From Micrococcus cohnii (GTDB taxonomy: Bacteria; Actinomycetota; Actinomycetes; Actinomycetales; Micrococcaceae): a stretch of DNA of 64,000 nt. The notes under the pieces are model-generated. The model was not told the origin of the DNA. It was given only the letters and a program-made list of their open reading frames with translations, and did no database searches. The stretch is from NCBI RefSeq assembly GCF_014205175.1, contig NZ_JACHNA010000001.1:930001-994000 (forward strand). The letters are read 5' to 3'. Each line of letters opens with the position of its first letter. Within the stretch, counting starts at the first letter, position 1. Of the stretch, positions 20,424-28,113 are shown one piece after another. Both the position numbers and the translations under genes were made by a program.

Positions 20424-20888
20424 ATGAGAGCCGTTGTGCAGCGCGTGCGTTCCGCCTCCGTGATCGTGATTGACGGCCAGACCCGTCAGCGGGTCGGCCA
20501 GATCGACGAGCCCGGGCTGATGATCCTGCTCGGCGTCGGCGTCGAGGATGCTGAGCCGCAGGCCGACTCCCTCGCCGCGAAGATCGCCCATCTGCGCATA
20601 CTCGACGGTGAGCGGTCCCTGGTGCAGGCCGCCGCGCCCGCCCTGGTCGTCAGCCAGTTCACCCTCTACGGGGACGTGCGCAAGGGGCGCCGCCCGTCCT
20701 GGACCAGCTCGGCCAGGCCCGAGCAGGCCGAGCCGCTGTACGAGCGCTTCGTGCACGGGCTCCAGGCAGAGGGCGTGCCCGTGGAGCGGGGCTGTTTCGG
20801 CGCGCAGATGGACGTGCAGCTGGTCAACGACGGACCGTTCACGCTGATCGTCGACACTGACGACCTGGCCGGCCCGCGCCGGGCCTGA
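20424..20888 (+). CDS. dtd: D-aminoacyl-tRNA deacylase
   Basis: The 154-residue dimeric enzyme removes D-amino acids (and glycine) mischarged onto tRNA. Both family motifs are present: SQFTLYGD in the middle and NDGPFTL near the end. I start it at MRAVVQRVRSASV, which fits the family exactly. There is no Shine-Dalgarno; CACAAT lies 6 bases before the ATG, suggesting a leaderless transcript. Confidence 0.95.
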   Translation: MRAVVQRVRSASVIVIDGQTRQRVGQIDEPGLMILLGVGVEDAEPQADSLAAKIAHLRILDGERSLVQAAAPALVVSQFTLYGDVRKGRRPSWTSSARPEQAEPLYERFVHGLQAEGVPVERGCFGAQMDVQLVNDGPFTLIVDTDDLAGPRRA

Positions 20889-20915
20889 ACCGAGCGGCCG
20901 TCACGGACACAACGA

Positions 20916-20949
20916 GGCCCGCCCTCCCGAGCGTTCGGGAGGGCGGGCC
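20916..20949. terminator. Bidirectional terminator between dtd and aspS
   Basis: A perfect 15-bp GC-rich stem (GGCCCGCCCTCCCGA and its complement) with a GCGT loop lies in the 101-base convergent gap. It can serve both genes. Confidence 0.85.
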
Positions 20950-20989
20950 GAGTCATCACAAGGCCGCTCGACCCGCCTGGCGGACCGGG

Positions 20990-22819
20990 TCAGGCCTGCG
21001 GTGCGTCGGCCGAAACGCTGGCCTCGCCCTTCTTGGGCTCGGGTGCGGCGTCCACACCGGCCTCCTTGCGCTGCTGGGCGGTGATCGGGGCGGGCGCCGC
21101 CGTGAGCGGGTCGTAGCCGCCGCCGGTCTTCGGGAAGGCGATGACCTCGCGGATCGACTCGGTGCCGGCCAGAAGCGCCACGACGCGGTCCCAGCCGAAC
21201 GCGATGCCGCCGTGCGGCGGGGCGCCGTACTTGAAGCCCTCGAGCAGGAAGCCGAACTTCTCCTGGGCGTCCTGCTCGGGCAGGCCCATCACCTCGAACA
21301 CACGCTTCTGCACGTCCTGATCGTGGATGCGGATCGAGCCGCCGCCGATCTCGTTGCCGTTGCAGACGATGTCGTACGCGTAGGCCAGCGCCTCGCCGGG
21401 GTTCTGGTCGAAGGTGTCCATGAACTCGGGCTTGGGCGAGGTGAACGCATGGTGCACCGCCGTCCAGGCCCCGGAGCCCACGGCGACGTCACCCGAGGCC
21501 TCCGCATCGGCCGCCGGCTCGAACATGGGGGCGTCCACGATCCACACGAACGCCCAGTCCGCGTCCTTCGCGGCGACGCCCTCGCCGGCGTCGGTGAACA
21601 GCTCGCAGCGGCGGCCGATCTCGACGCGCGCGGCGCCCAGCAGCGCACGGGACAGGCCGGGCTCGCCGGCGGCGAAAAAGATGCAGTCACCCGGCTTCGC
21701 GCCGGTGGCCTCGGCCAGGCCGGCCTTCTCCGCCTCGGTGATGTTCTTGGCCACCGGCCCGGTGAGCTCGCCGTCCTCCTGGACCAGCACATAGGCCAGG
21801 CCCTTCGCGCCGCGCTGCTTAGCCCACTCCTGCCACGCGTCGAGGGCGCGGCGGGCCTGCGAGGCGCCGCCGGGCATGACGACGGCGCCCACATAGGGGG
21901 CCTGGAACACGCGGAACGGGGTGTCCGTGAAGTACTCGGTCAGCTCCGTCAGCTCGAGGCCGAAGCGCAGATCCGGCTTGTCCGAGCCGTACTTGGTCAT
22001 GGCCTCGTGGTAGGTCATGCGGCGGATCGGGGTGGGCACCTCGACGCCCACGAGCGCCCACAGGTCCTTCACGATCTGCTCGCCGAGGGCGATCACGTCG
22101 TCCTGTTCGACGAACGAGGCCTCAATGTCCAGCTGCGTGAACTCCGGCTGGCGGTCCGCGCGGAAGTCCTCGTCGCGGTAGCAGCGGGCGATCTGGTAGT
22201 ACTTCTCGACCCCGCCGACCTGCAGCAGCTGCTTGAACAGCTGCGGTGACTGCGGCAGCGCGTACCAGGAGCCCGGCGCCAGGCGGGCGGGCACGAGGAA
22301 GTCGCGGGCTCCCTCCGGGGTCGAGCGGGTCAGGGTCGGGGTCTCGACCTCGGTGAATCCCTGGGCGTGCAGCAGCTCGCGGGCCGTGCGGTTGGCTTCG
22401 GAGCGCAGGCGCATGATGCGCGCCGGGTCCGGTCGGCGCAGATCCAGGTAGCGGTGGCGCAGGCGCGCCTCCTCGCCGACCTCGACGTGCTCGTCGATCT
22501 GGAACGGCAGCGGCGCTGCCTGGTTCAGGACGGTGACCGTGTCGGCGATCAGCTCGATCTCGCCCGAGGGCAGATTCGGGTTCTCATTGCCCTCCGGGCG
22601 GCGCTCGACCGTGCCGGTGACCTGCAGGACCCACTCGTTGCGCAGCGGGTCGAAGTCGGCCTCGTCCCGGACGACGACCTGGGCGAAGCCCGAGGCGTCG
22701 CGCAGGTCGACGAACGCCACGCCGCCGTGGTCGCGTCGACGGGCCACCCATCCGGTCACGGTGACGGTCTGGCCGGTGAGCGAGGCGTTCAGCTCGCTGA
22801 GGGTGTGGGTGCGCAGCAC
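20990..22819 (-). CDS. aspS: Aspartyl-tRNA synthetase (Asp or Asp/Asn type)
   Basis: The 609-residue bacterial-type class IIb enzyme has an N-terminal OB-fold anticodon-binding domain ([20 protein letters not shown]), motif 2 ([23 protein letters not shown] is split by the tRNA-contact loop), a GAD insertion domain, and motif 3 [15 protein letters not shown]. Whether it also charges tRNA-Asn cannot be read reliably here; many actinobacteria use a non-discriminating enzyme with GatCAB. The start is GTG with GGAGGAA about 7 bases upstream. Confidence 0.96.
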   Translation of the reverse strand: MLRTHTLSELNASLTGQTVTVTGWVARRRDHGGVAFVDLRDASGFAQVVVRDEADFDPLRNEWVLQVTGTVERRPEGNENPNLPSGEIELIADTVTVLNQAAPLPFQIDEHVEVGEEARLRHRYLDLRRPDPARIMRLRSEANRTARELLHAQGFTEVETPTLTRSTPEGARDFLVPARLAPGSWYALPQSPQLFKQLLQVGGVEKYYQIARCYRDEDFRADRQPEFTQLDIEASFVEQDDVIALGEQIVKDLWALVGVEVPTPIRRMTYHEAMTKYGSDKPDLRFGLELTELTEYFTDTPFRVFQAPYVGAVVMPGGASQARRALDAWQEWAKQRGAKGLAYVLVQEDGELTGPVAKNITEAEKAGLAEATGAKPGDCIFFAAGEPGLSRALLGAARVEIGRRCELFTDAGEGVAAKDADWAFVWIVDAPMFEPAADAEASGDVAVGSGAWTAVHHAFTSPKPEFMDTFDQNPGEALAYAYDIVCNGNEIGGGSIRIHDQDVQKRVFEVMGLPEQDAQEKFGFLLEGFKYGAPPHGGIAFGWDRVVALLAGTESIREVIAFPKTGGGYDPLTAAPAPITAQQRKEAGVDAAPEPKKGEASVSADAPQA

Positions 22820-23089
22820 GGGGGACTTCCTCCATCGTCGGGCAACTCTCCGGGCACGCCGGAGCTCGCGTACGTGTTCATTCTGCCGTCGCCGCGGTGT
22901 GGTACCCAGGAACGGGCATCAGCCCGTCCGGCCCACGCGAGACCGGCCTGTCCCCGAGTCTATCGGCCCGGTGGGCCGACAGCCCGGTCGTCGTCGCGAT
23001 CGGCCTCGGCGCCGTCCTGCGCTCGCCGGTGGCGAGCCCGAGGACCGGACGTGCCGCCCTACCCCGCGACCGAAGGACACCCGCCAGCG

Positions 23090-24403
23090 ATGACCTCCTC
23101 CCCCGCAGCCGCGCCCCGCCACCCCGCTCGCCTTCGTCTGCCCGGCGCCGTGGCCATCGGCCTCGGCTCGATGATCGGCGCGGGCGCGTTCACAGCCCTG
23201 GGGATCGCCGCGTCCGTCACCGGAGGCAGCGCACCGCTGCTGTTCACGGCGCTGGCCCTGGCGGTGCTCACGGCCGCCTGCAACGCCCTGTCTACGGCCC
23301 AGCTGGCCACCGTGCACCCGGACTCTGGCGGCACCTACGTCTACGGCCGACGCCAGCTGAGCGCCTGGGCGGGCTTCCTGGCCGGCTGGGGGTTCGTGAC
23401 GGGCAAGACCGCCTCGGTCGCCGCGATGGCGATGACCGTCGGGCTCTATGTGTTCCCGGACAACCCGGGCCCAGCACGCGCGGCGGCCGTCGGCGCGGTG
23501 CTCGTGCTCACCGCGGTGGCACTGGCCGGGGCGACCCGGACGGCACAGGTCACGGTCGCGCTGCTCGTGCCGGTGGTCGCGGTGCTCGGCCTGACCATCG
23601 CCTCCGGCCTCATCGGCTCGCCGGTGACCGGCAGCGCGGACGAGGCGACCGGCTTGGCAGAGGCGTCGCCGGCCTCGGTGCTGACCGCTGCGGGGCTGCT
23701 GTTCTTCGCGTTCGCCGGCTACGCGCGGGTGGCGACGATGGGCGAGGAGGTCGAGCGGCCTCGGCGCACCGTGCCGCGCGCCGTGCTGATCGCGTTGACC
23801 GTCGTCGTGCTGCTGTACGTGCTTCTGGCGGCCGCCCTGCTGCGCATCCTCGGCCCCGCGGGCCTGGCCGTCTCCCCCGCCCCGGTGCGCGCCGCGCTCG
23901 AGGCCTCCCTCGGCGCCGGCTGGGGGCTGGCCGCGCTCGTCGCCGCTGCGCTGGCCTGCGCGGGCGCGATGCTGAACCTGCTCGCGGGCATCTCGCGCAC
24001 CGCGATGGCCATGGCCCGCCAGGCGGACCTGCCCCGTCCGTTAACCCGCACCTCGGACCGGACCGGTGTGCCGTGGGTCGGTCAGGTCGCCGTCGCCGTC
24101 GCGGTGTGTCTGCTGGTGCTGACCACGGACGTGCTCACCGTCGTCGGCTTCAGCTCGTTCGGCGTGCTCGTGTACTACGCCGTCGCGAACCTCGCGGCCC
24201 TCACGCTCGGCCCTGTCCCCGGTTCCGGCCGCGAGCACGCACGACGGCCGCTGCGGGTGCTCCGAGCAGTGAACGTGCTGGGCGTCGTCCTGTGCGCCGC
24301 GCTCGCATTCATGCTCCCGCCGCTGTCCGTGCTGGCGATGCTCGGCCTGTTCCTCGTCGGCGTCGGCGGGCGCGCCTACGTGCTCGCGGGGCGAAGCCAC
24401 TGA
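23090..24403 (+). CDS. APC-superfamily amino acid permease
   Basis: The 437-residue membrane protein has about 12 predicted helices. The first carries the APC glycine motif (GLGSMIGAGAFTALG), typical of substrate-binding helix 1. Helix 6 region FFAFAGYARVATMGEEVERP matches the cationic/neutral amino acid transporter pattern. Substrate unknown. The start ATG has only a distant AAGGA; the reading frame is open far upstream but those residues are non-membrane and overlap the aspS promoter. It is divergent from aspS and convergent with hisS. Confidence 0.88.
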   Translation: MTSSPAAAPRHPARLRLPGAVAIGLGSMIGAGAFTALGIAASVTGGSAPLLFTALALAVLTAACNALSTAQLATVHPDSGGTYVYGRRQLSAWAGFLAGWGFVTGKTASVAAMAMTVGLYVFPDNPGPARAAAVGAVLVLTAVALAGATRTAQVTVALLVPVVAVLGLTIASGLIGSPVTGSADEATGLAEASPASVLTAAGLLFFAFAGYARVATMGEEVERPRRTVPRAVLIALTVVVLLYVLLAAALLRILGPAGLAVSPAPVRAALEASLGAGWGLAALVAAALACAGAMLNLLAGISRTAMAMARQADLPRPLTRTSDRTGVPWVGQVAVAVAVCLLVLTTDVLTVVGFSSFGVLVYYAVANLAALTLGPVPGSGREHARRPLRVLRAVNVLGVVLCAALAFMLPPLSVLAMLGLFLVGVGGRAYVLAGRSH

Positions 24404-24426
24404 CGCGGCCCCTCAGTCTGCCGTCC

Positions 24427-25794
24427 TCACTCCCGGTCGGCGGGCGCCACCTGCGGCAGCAGATCGGCCGCGTCCGGGGTCCACGTGCGCGGGTCCGCAT
24501 CCACCTGCTCGCCCGAGCGGATGTCCTTGACCTGGTGCGCACGCCCGGCCTCGGCACCTCCCGTGCCCATGAACCACACGTACGGGATGCCGCGACGGTC
24601 CGCGTACTTGATCTGCTTGCCGAACTTCTCGGCGCTCACCGCGACCTCGGCGGGGATGCCGCGCTCGCGCAGGGCCGCGGCGACGTCCTGCGCGTCGGCC
24701 CAGTCCTCGTCGGCCGTCAGCGCGACGTACACGGCGGTGGGCACCGCGCGGGAGGCGACGGCCATCTGTTGGGACAGCATGCGCATCACCAGACGGGTGA
24801 CGCCGATCGACAAGCCCACGCCCGGGAACACGCGGTTGCCCTTCGAGGCGAGCGCATCGTACCGCCCGCCCGAACAGATCGAGCCGAGCTGCTCGTGGCC
24901 GACGAGCACGGTCTCATAGACGGTGCCGGTGTAGTAGTCCAGGCCGCGCGCGATCGACAGGTCCGCCACCGCGCGTCCGGGCGCACGCCGGTGCAGGGTC
25001 GACACGACGTCCTCCAGCTCGGACAGCCCCTGCTCCAGCAGCTCGTGTTCGACTCCGAGCGCACGCACCTGATCGACGAACGAGGCGTCCTCGGTGCGGA
25101 TCTCCGCCAGGGCCAAGGCCAGCCGTGCCTGTTCTTCGGTGGCTCCAAGCTCCTCGCGCAGCAGTCGGGCCACCTCCTCAGGGCCGATCTTCTCGAGCTT
25201 GTCGATGCTGCGCAGCACGCCGGCGGTGTCCTCGAGCCCGATGCCCCGATAGAAGCCCTCAGCAAGCTTGCGGTTGTTCACGCGAATCAGGAACTGACCG
25301 ATCGGCAGGGCTGCGAGCGCCTCGGCCATCACGAGGGCGACGTCCGCGTCGTAGCGCGGTGAGAGCGTGCCGTCGCCGACGACGTCGATGTCCGCCTGCG
25401 TGAACTCGCGGGCGCGGCCCTCCTGAGGCCGCTCGCCGCGCCAGACTTTCTGAATCTGGTGGCGGCGGAACGGGAACGCGAGGTGACCGGCGTTCTCGAC
25501 GACGTACCGGGCAAACGGCACGGTCAGGTCGAAGTGCAGGGCCAGGCGCTTCGGGTCGTCCGGCTGCGACGGCGCGCCCTGCTGGTCCTCCGCCAGACGG
25601 GAGACCGCGTAGACCTCCTTGTCGATCTCCCCCTTACGCAGCAGCTGACCCAGGGTCTCAACGGCGCGCGTCTCGATGCCGGCAAAGCCGTGCAGTTCGA
25701 AGGTCCGTCGCAGGGTGTCCAGCACGTGCTGCTCCACCACGCGTTCAGCGGGCAGCCACTCGGGGAAGCCGGACAGGGAGGCCTTGCGGGGCAT
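24427..25794 (-). CDS. hisS: Histidyl-tRNA synthetase
   Basis: The 455-residue class II synthetase belongs to the Micrococcales lineage that starts SLSGFPEWLPAE. Motif 2 region is FRRHQIQKVWRGERPQEGRAREF, the histidine-specific motif is ARGLDYYTGTVYE, and motif 3 is GVGLSIGVTRLV. The C-terminal anticodon-binding domain contains VYVALTADEDW and IKYADRRGIPYVWFMG. I start it at the ATG preceded by AAAGGAA, not at the further upstream ATG. It is divergent from the DUF349 gene. Confidence 0.95.
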   Translation of the reverse strand: MPRKASLSGFPEWLPAERVVEQHVLDTLRRTFELHGFAGIETRAVETLGQLLRKGEIDKEVYAVSRLAEDQQGAPSQPDDPKRLALHFDLTVPFARYVVENAGHLAFPFRRHQIQKVWRGERPQEGRAREFTQADIDVVGDGTLSPRYDADVALVMAEALAALPIGQFLIRVNNRKLAEGFYRGIGLEDTAGVLRSIDKLEKIGPEEVARLLREELGATEEQARLALALAEIRTEDASFVDQVRALGVEHELLEQGLSELEDVVSTLHRRAPGRAVADLSIARGLDYYTGTVYETVLVGHEQLGSICSGGRYDALASKGNRVFPGVGLSIGVTRLVMRMLSQQMAVASRAVPTAVYVALTADEDWADAQDVAAALRERGIPAEVAVSAEKFGKQIKYADRRGIPYVWFMGTGGAEAGRAHQVKDIRSGEQVDADPRTWTPDAADLLPQVAPADRE

Positions 25795-25837
25795 GGTGTT
25801 CCTTTGCGTAGCGGCGGACGGGGGCGCGATCGCCACC

Positions 25838-25843
25838 ATTCTA
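25838..25843 (-). promoter_or_regulatory. Candidate hisS promoter (-10)
   Basis: TAGAAT on the minus strand would start transcription about 37 bases before hisS. A 16-bp palindrome sits 14 bases further upstream, across the -35 region. Confidence 0.45.
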
Positions 25844-25856
25844 GGCGCGCCACGGT

Positions 25857-25872
25857 GCACACGCGCGTGTGC
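25857..25872. repeat. Perfect 16-bp palindrome in the hisS/DUF349 divergent promoter region
   Basis: GCACACGCGCGTGTGC is a perfect inverted repeat with no spacer. Its place over the hisS -35 region suggests an operator, but chance is possible in such GC-rich sequence. Confidence 0.45.
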
Positions 25873-26001
25873 CCAGGGCTGAAACGCGTCCCCGCCACCC
25901 GGGTAGGCCGGTGCAGGCGGCTAGGGTGGTGCGCGTTCGTGTCCATCCCGAACCGCGGCGCACGGCTCGCGCCGCGGAGACGCTCAGGGAGAGTTCCAGC
26001 G

Positions 26002-27438
26002 GTGAGTACTGACCAGCACCAGACCGACGACCAGCAGACGGCCGGCGCGGAGGCCGCCGGCTCTTCGGTGCCGACCCCCGGCCAGGTGGCTCCCGGCCCG
26101 GCCGTCCCGACACGGTCGGTGCCGAGCGCGCTCGCGTCCACAGCGCCCTCCGCCCCGGTGCCCCCGTCGAGCGTCGAGCCCACGGACGTGGCCGAGGCCG
26201 CCCGATTCGCCCGCGTGAGCGAGGACGGTCACGTCACGCTGCTGGACGGCGACGAGGAGCACCTCGTCGGTCAGGTCCCCGACGCCCCGAGTGAGGAGGC
26301 GCTGGCCTACTTCGTGCGCAAGTACGACGACGTGCGGGCCCAGATGGCCCTGTTCGAGCAGCGCATCGCCGCCGGCGCCCCGAGCCAGGAGCTCACCAAG
26401 ACCCTGGCCCAGCTGACCGAGACGGTCGCGGCCCGGCAGATGGTCGGCGACATGGCCGCTCTGCGCGCCCGCCTGGCCGCCGCGGAGACGCTGCTCGGCG
26501 ATTATCGGACCGCCGAGGCCGAGGCCCGTCAGGCCGCGCAGGCCGAGCAGCTCGCCGCGCGCGAGGCGATCGTCGCCGAAGCCGAGACGTACGCGTCGAC
26601 CCCGGCCGAACGCATGCCGTGGAAGGAAGCCTCCCGTCGCATGACGGAACTGTTCGAGCACTGGAAGGCCGCGCAGAAGTCCGGCCCACGTCTGGCGAAA
26701 TCGACCGAGGACGCCCTGTGGAAGCGTTTCCGCACCGCGCGCACCACGTTCGACAAGACCCGTCGTGCACACTTCTCCAAGCTCGACGCCCGCAGCGCCG
26801 AGGCCAAGCAGGTCAAGGAGCGGTTGATCGCCCGTGCCGAAGAGCTGCAGAACTCGACGGACTGGGGTGTGACCGCCGGCAAGTACCGCGACCTGATGGC
26901 CGAGTGGAAGGCCGCTCCGCGGGCCTCCCGCAAGGAGGACGACGCGCTGTGGGCCCGGTTCCGTGCCGCACAGGACGTGTTCTTCTCCGCCCGCAAGCAG
27001 GCCAACGCGCAGATCGACCGGGAGTTCGCCGCCAATCTCAAGGTCAAGGAGCAGATCCTGGCCGACGGGCAGAAGCTGTTGCCGTTCACCGATGTGACGG
27101 CCGGTCGTCGCGCCCTCAACGAGCTGCGTGGCCGCTGGGCGGAGGCCGGCAAGGTGCCCCGCGGTGACATCCGCCGCATGGAAGACAGGTTCCGGCGTCT
27201 CGAGGACGCGCTCAAGGAGGCGGAGCAGGAGCACTGGCGCCGCACCGACCCGGAGACGAAGGCACGCACGAACTCGGCCCTGACGCAGCTCGAAGAGACG
27301 ATCGCCGGTCTGGAGGCCGATCTGGAGGCGGCGCGCGCGAAGGGGGACGAGAAGAAGATCGCCGCCGCGCAGGAGGCCCTGGAGGCCCGGCTGCAGTGGA
27401 AGAAGACCCTCGAGGCCTCCGCCTCCGAGTTGCGCTGA
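26002..27438 (+). CDS. DUF349 domain protein
   Basis: The 478-residue cytosolic protein has an Ala/Pro-rich disordered N-terminus (about 60 residues), a helical region, and three DUF349-type repeats with the WKAA...DDALW.RFR.A pattern (near residues 210-270, 290-340 and 365-415). It ends in a charged coiled coil. Family function is unknown. I start it at the GTG of MSTDQHQ with GGGAG about 10 bases upstream. A TAGGGT at about 25922 is a possible -10. It ends with a strong terminator. Confidence 0.88.
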   Translation: MSTDQHQTDDQQTAGAEAAGSSVPTPGQVAPGPAVPTRSVPSALASTAPSAPVPPSSVEPTDVAEAARFARVSEDGHVTLLDGDEEHLVGQVPDAPSEEALAYFVRKYDDVRAQMALFEQRIAAGAPSQELTKTLAQLTETVAARQMVGDMAALRARLAAAETLLGDYRTAEAEARQAAQAEQLAAREAIVAEAETYASTPAERMPWKEASRRMTELFEHWKAAQKSGPRLAKSTEDALWKRFRTARTTFDKTRRAHFSKLDARSAEAKQVKERLIARAEELQNSTDWGVTAGKYRDLMAEWKAAPRASRKEDDALWARFRAAQDVFFSARKQANAQIDREFAANLKVKEQILADGQKLLPFTDVTAGRRALNELRGRWAEAGKVPRGDIRRMEDRFRRLEDALKEAEQEHWRRTDPETKARTNSALTQLEETIAGLEADLEAARAKGDEKKIAAAQEALEARLQWKKTLEASASELR

Positions 27439-27460
27439 GGCGCTCTGCGGGTTCTCCACA

Positions 27461-27498
27461 GCCCGGCCCCGTCCGTCGACGGGGTCGGGCACACTTTT
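27461..27498 (+). terminator. Intrinsic terminator after the DUF349 gene
   Basis: A 13-bp stem (27461-27473 with 27478-27490, one G.U) and a CGTC loop are followed by a TTTT run at 27495-27498. This is the only terminator here with a clear T-tract. It abuts the next start codon at 27504. Confidence 0.85.
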
Positions 27499-27503
27499 CT
27501 GTC

Positions 27504-28094
27504 ATGGAGGGAGAACCGCTGTGGTGCGCCGGCGCCGAGCACACGCGCGCGGAGCTCGACTGCCTCGTGCGAGTCGGGGCGCTCGAGCACCTGCTGTTGG
27601 ATCTGTACTGCCCGCGCGGCACGGCCGACGCTCGGGTGCGTGCGGCGGCCCTGCGCGCGATCGTGCTGCCGCGCGTGGCAGACGGCTCCACCGTCATCGG
27701 TCCGACCGCCGCGTGGGTGCATCTGGGCGGATCGGCACCCGAGCGGCTGCACGTCGCGGTCGCGTTCTTCCACCGCTGCCCTCCCACCGACGGCCGGGTG
27801 CGGTGGCGCTTCACCCAGACGGACGTGGCGGCCGGCCCGAGTTCGGCCGCGCCGGCTGAAACCGACGTGCAGATCGTGGACGGCTTGCGCGTGACCTCGT
27901 GGGAACGCACCGTCGTGGATCTGCTGCTCTCCGGAGAGCCGACCGACGTGCGTGCCGCGGCCCGCCTGTTGCGCTGGGTCGAGCCCGATGCGGTGCGGGA
28001 ACGCCTCGGCGCCGTCGCTGGCAGGCGACGCACCGGCAGCGTGGCGGCGCGGGCGCGGCTCGAGCGCCTGGCCCACACCCTGTCGACGGCCTGA
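27504..28094 (+). CDS. Hypothetical protein, possibly related to the AbiEi antitoxin C-terminal domain
   Basis: The 196-residue protein is of uncertain function. VADGSTVIGPTAAWVHLGG followed later by LRVTSWERTVVDLLLSG resembles the C-terminal domain of AbiEi-type antitoxin/regulator proteins that are common in actinobacteria. The usual N-terminal winged-helix part is short or diverged, and no AbiEii nucleotidyltransferase toxin is adjacent. No Shine-Dalgarno precedes the ATG; CACACT lies 8 bases upstream, overlapping the end of the preceding terminator. It is convergent with relA. Confidence 0.6.
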   Translation: MEGEPLWCAGAEHTRAELDCLVRVGALEHLLLDLYCPRGTADARVRAAALRAIVLPRVADGSTVIGPTAAWVHLGGSAPERLHVAVAFFHRCPPTDGRVRWRFTQTDVAAGPSSAAPAETDVQIVDGLRVTSWERTVVDLLLSGEPTDVRAAARLLRWVEPDAVRERLGAVAGRRRTGSVAARARLERLAHTLSTA

Positions 28095-28113
28095 GACCCC
28101 GCGCCACGCCGGA

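Noticed and set aside
19143-20756. A 537-codon minus-strand open frame opposite the secreted protein and dtd
   Set aside because: Low-complexity GC-rich shadow; the plus strand has a signal peptide, family motifs and start signals.
25984-28076. Long minus-strand frames opposite the DUF349 gene
   Set aside because: Shadows of the Ala/Glu/Arg-rich coding strand.
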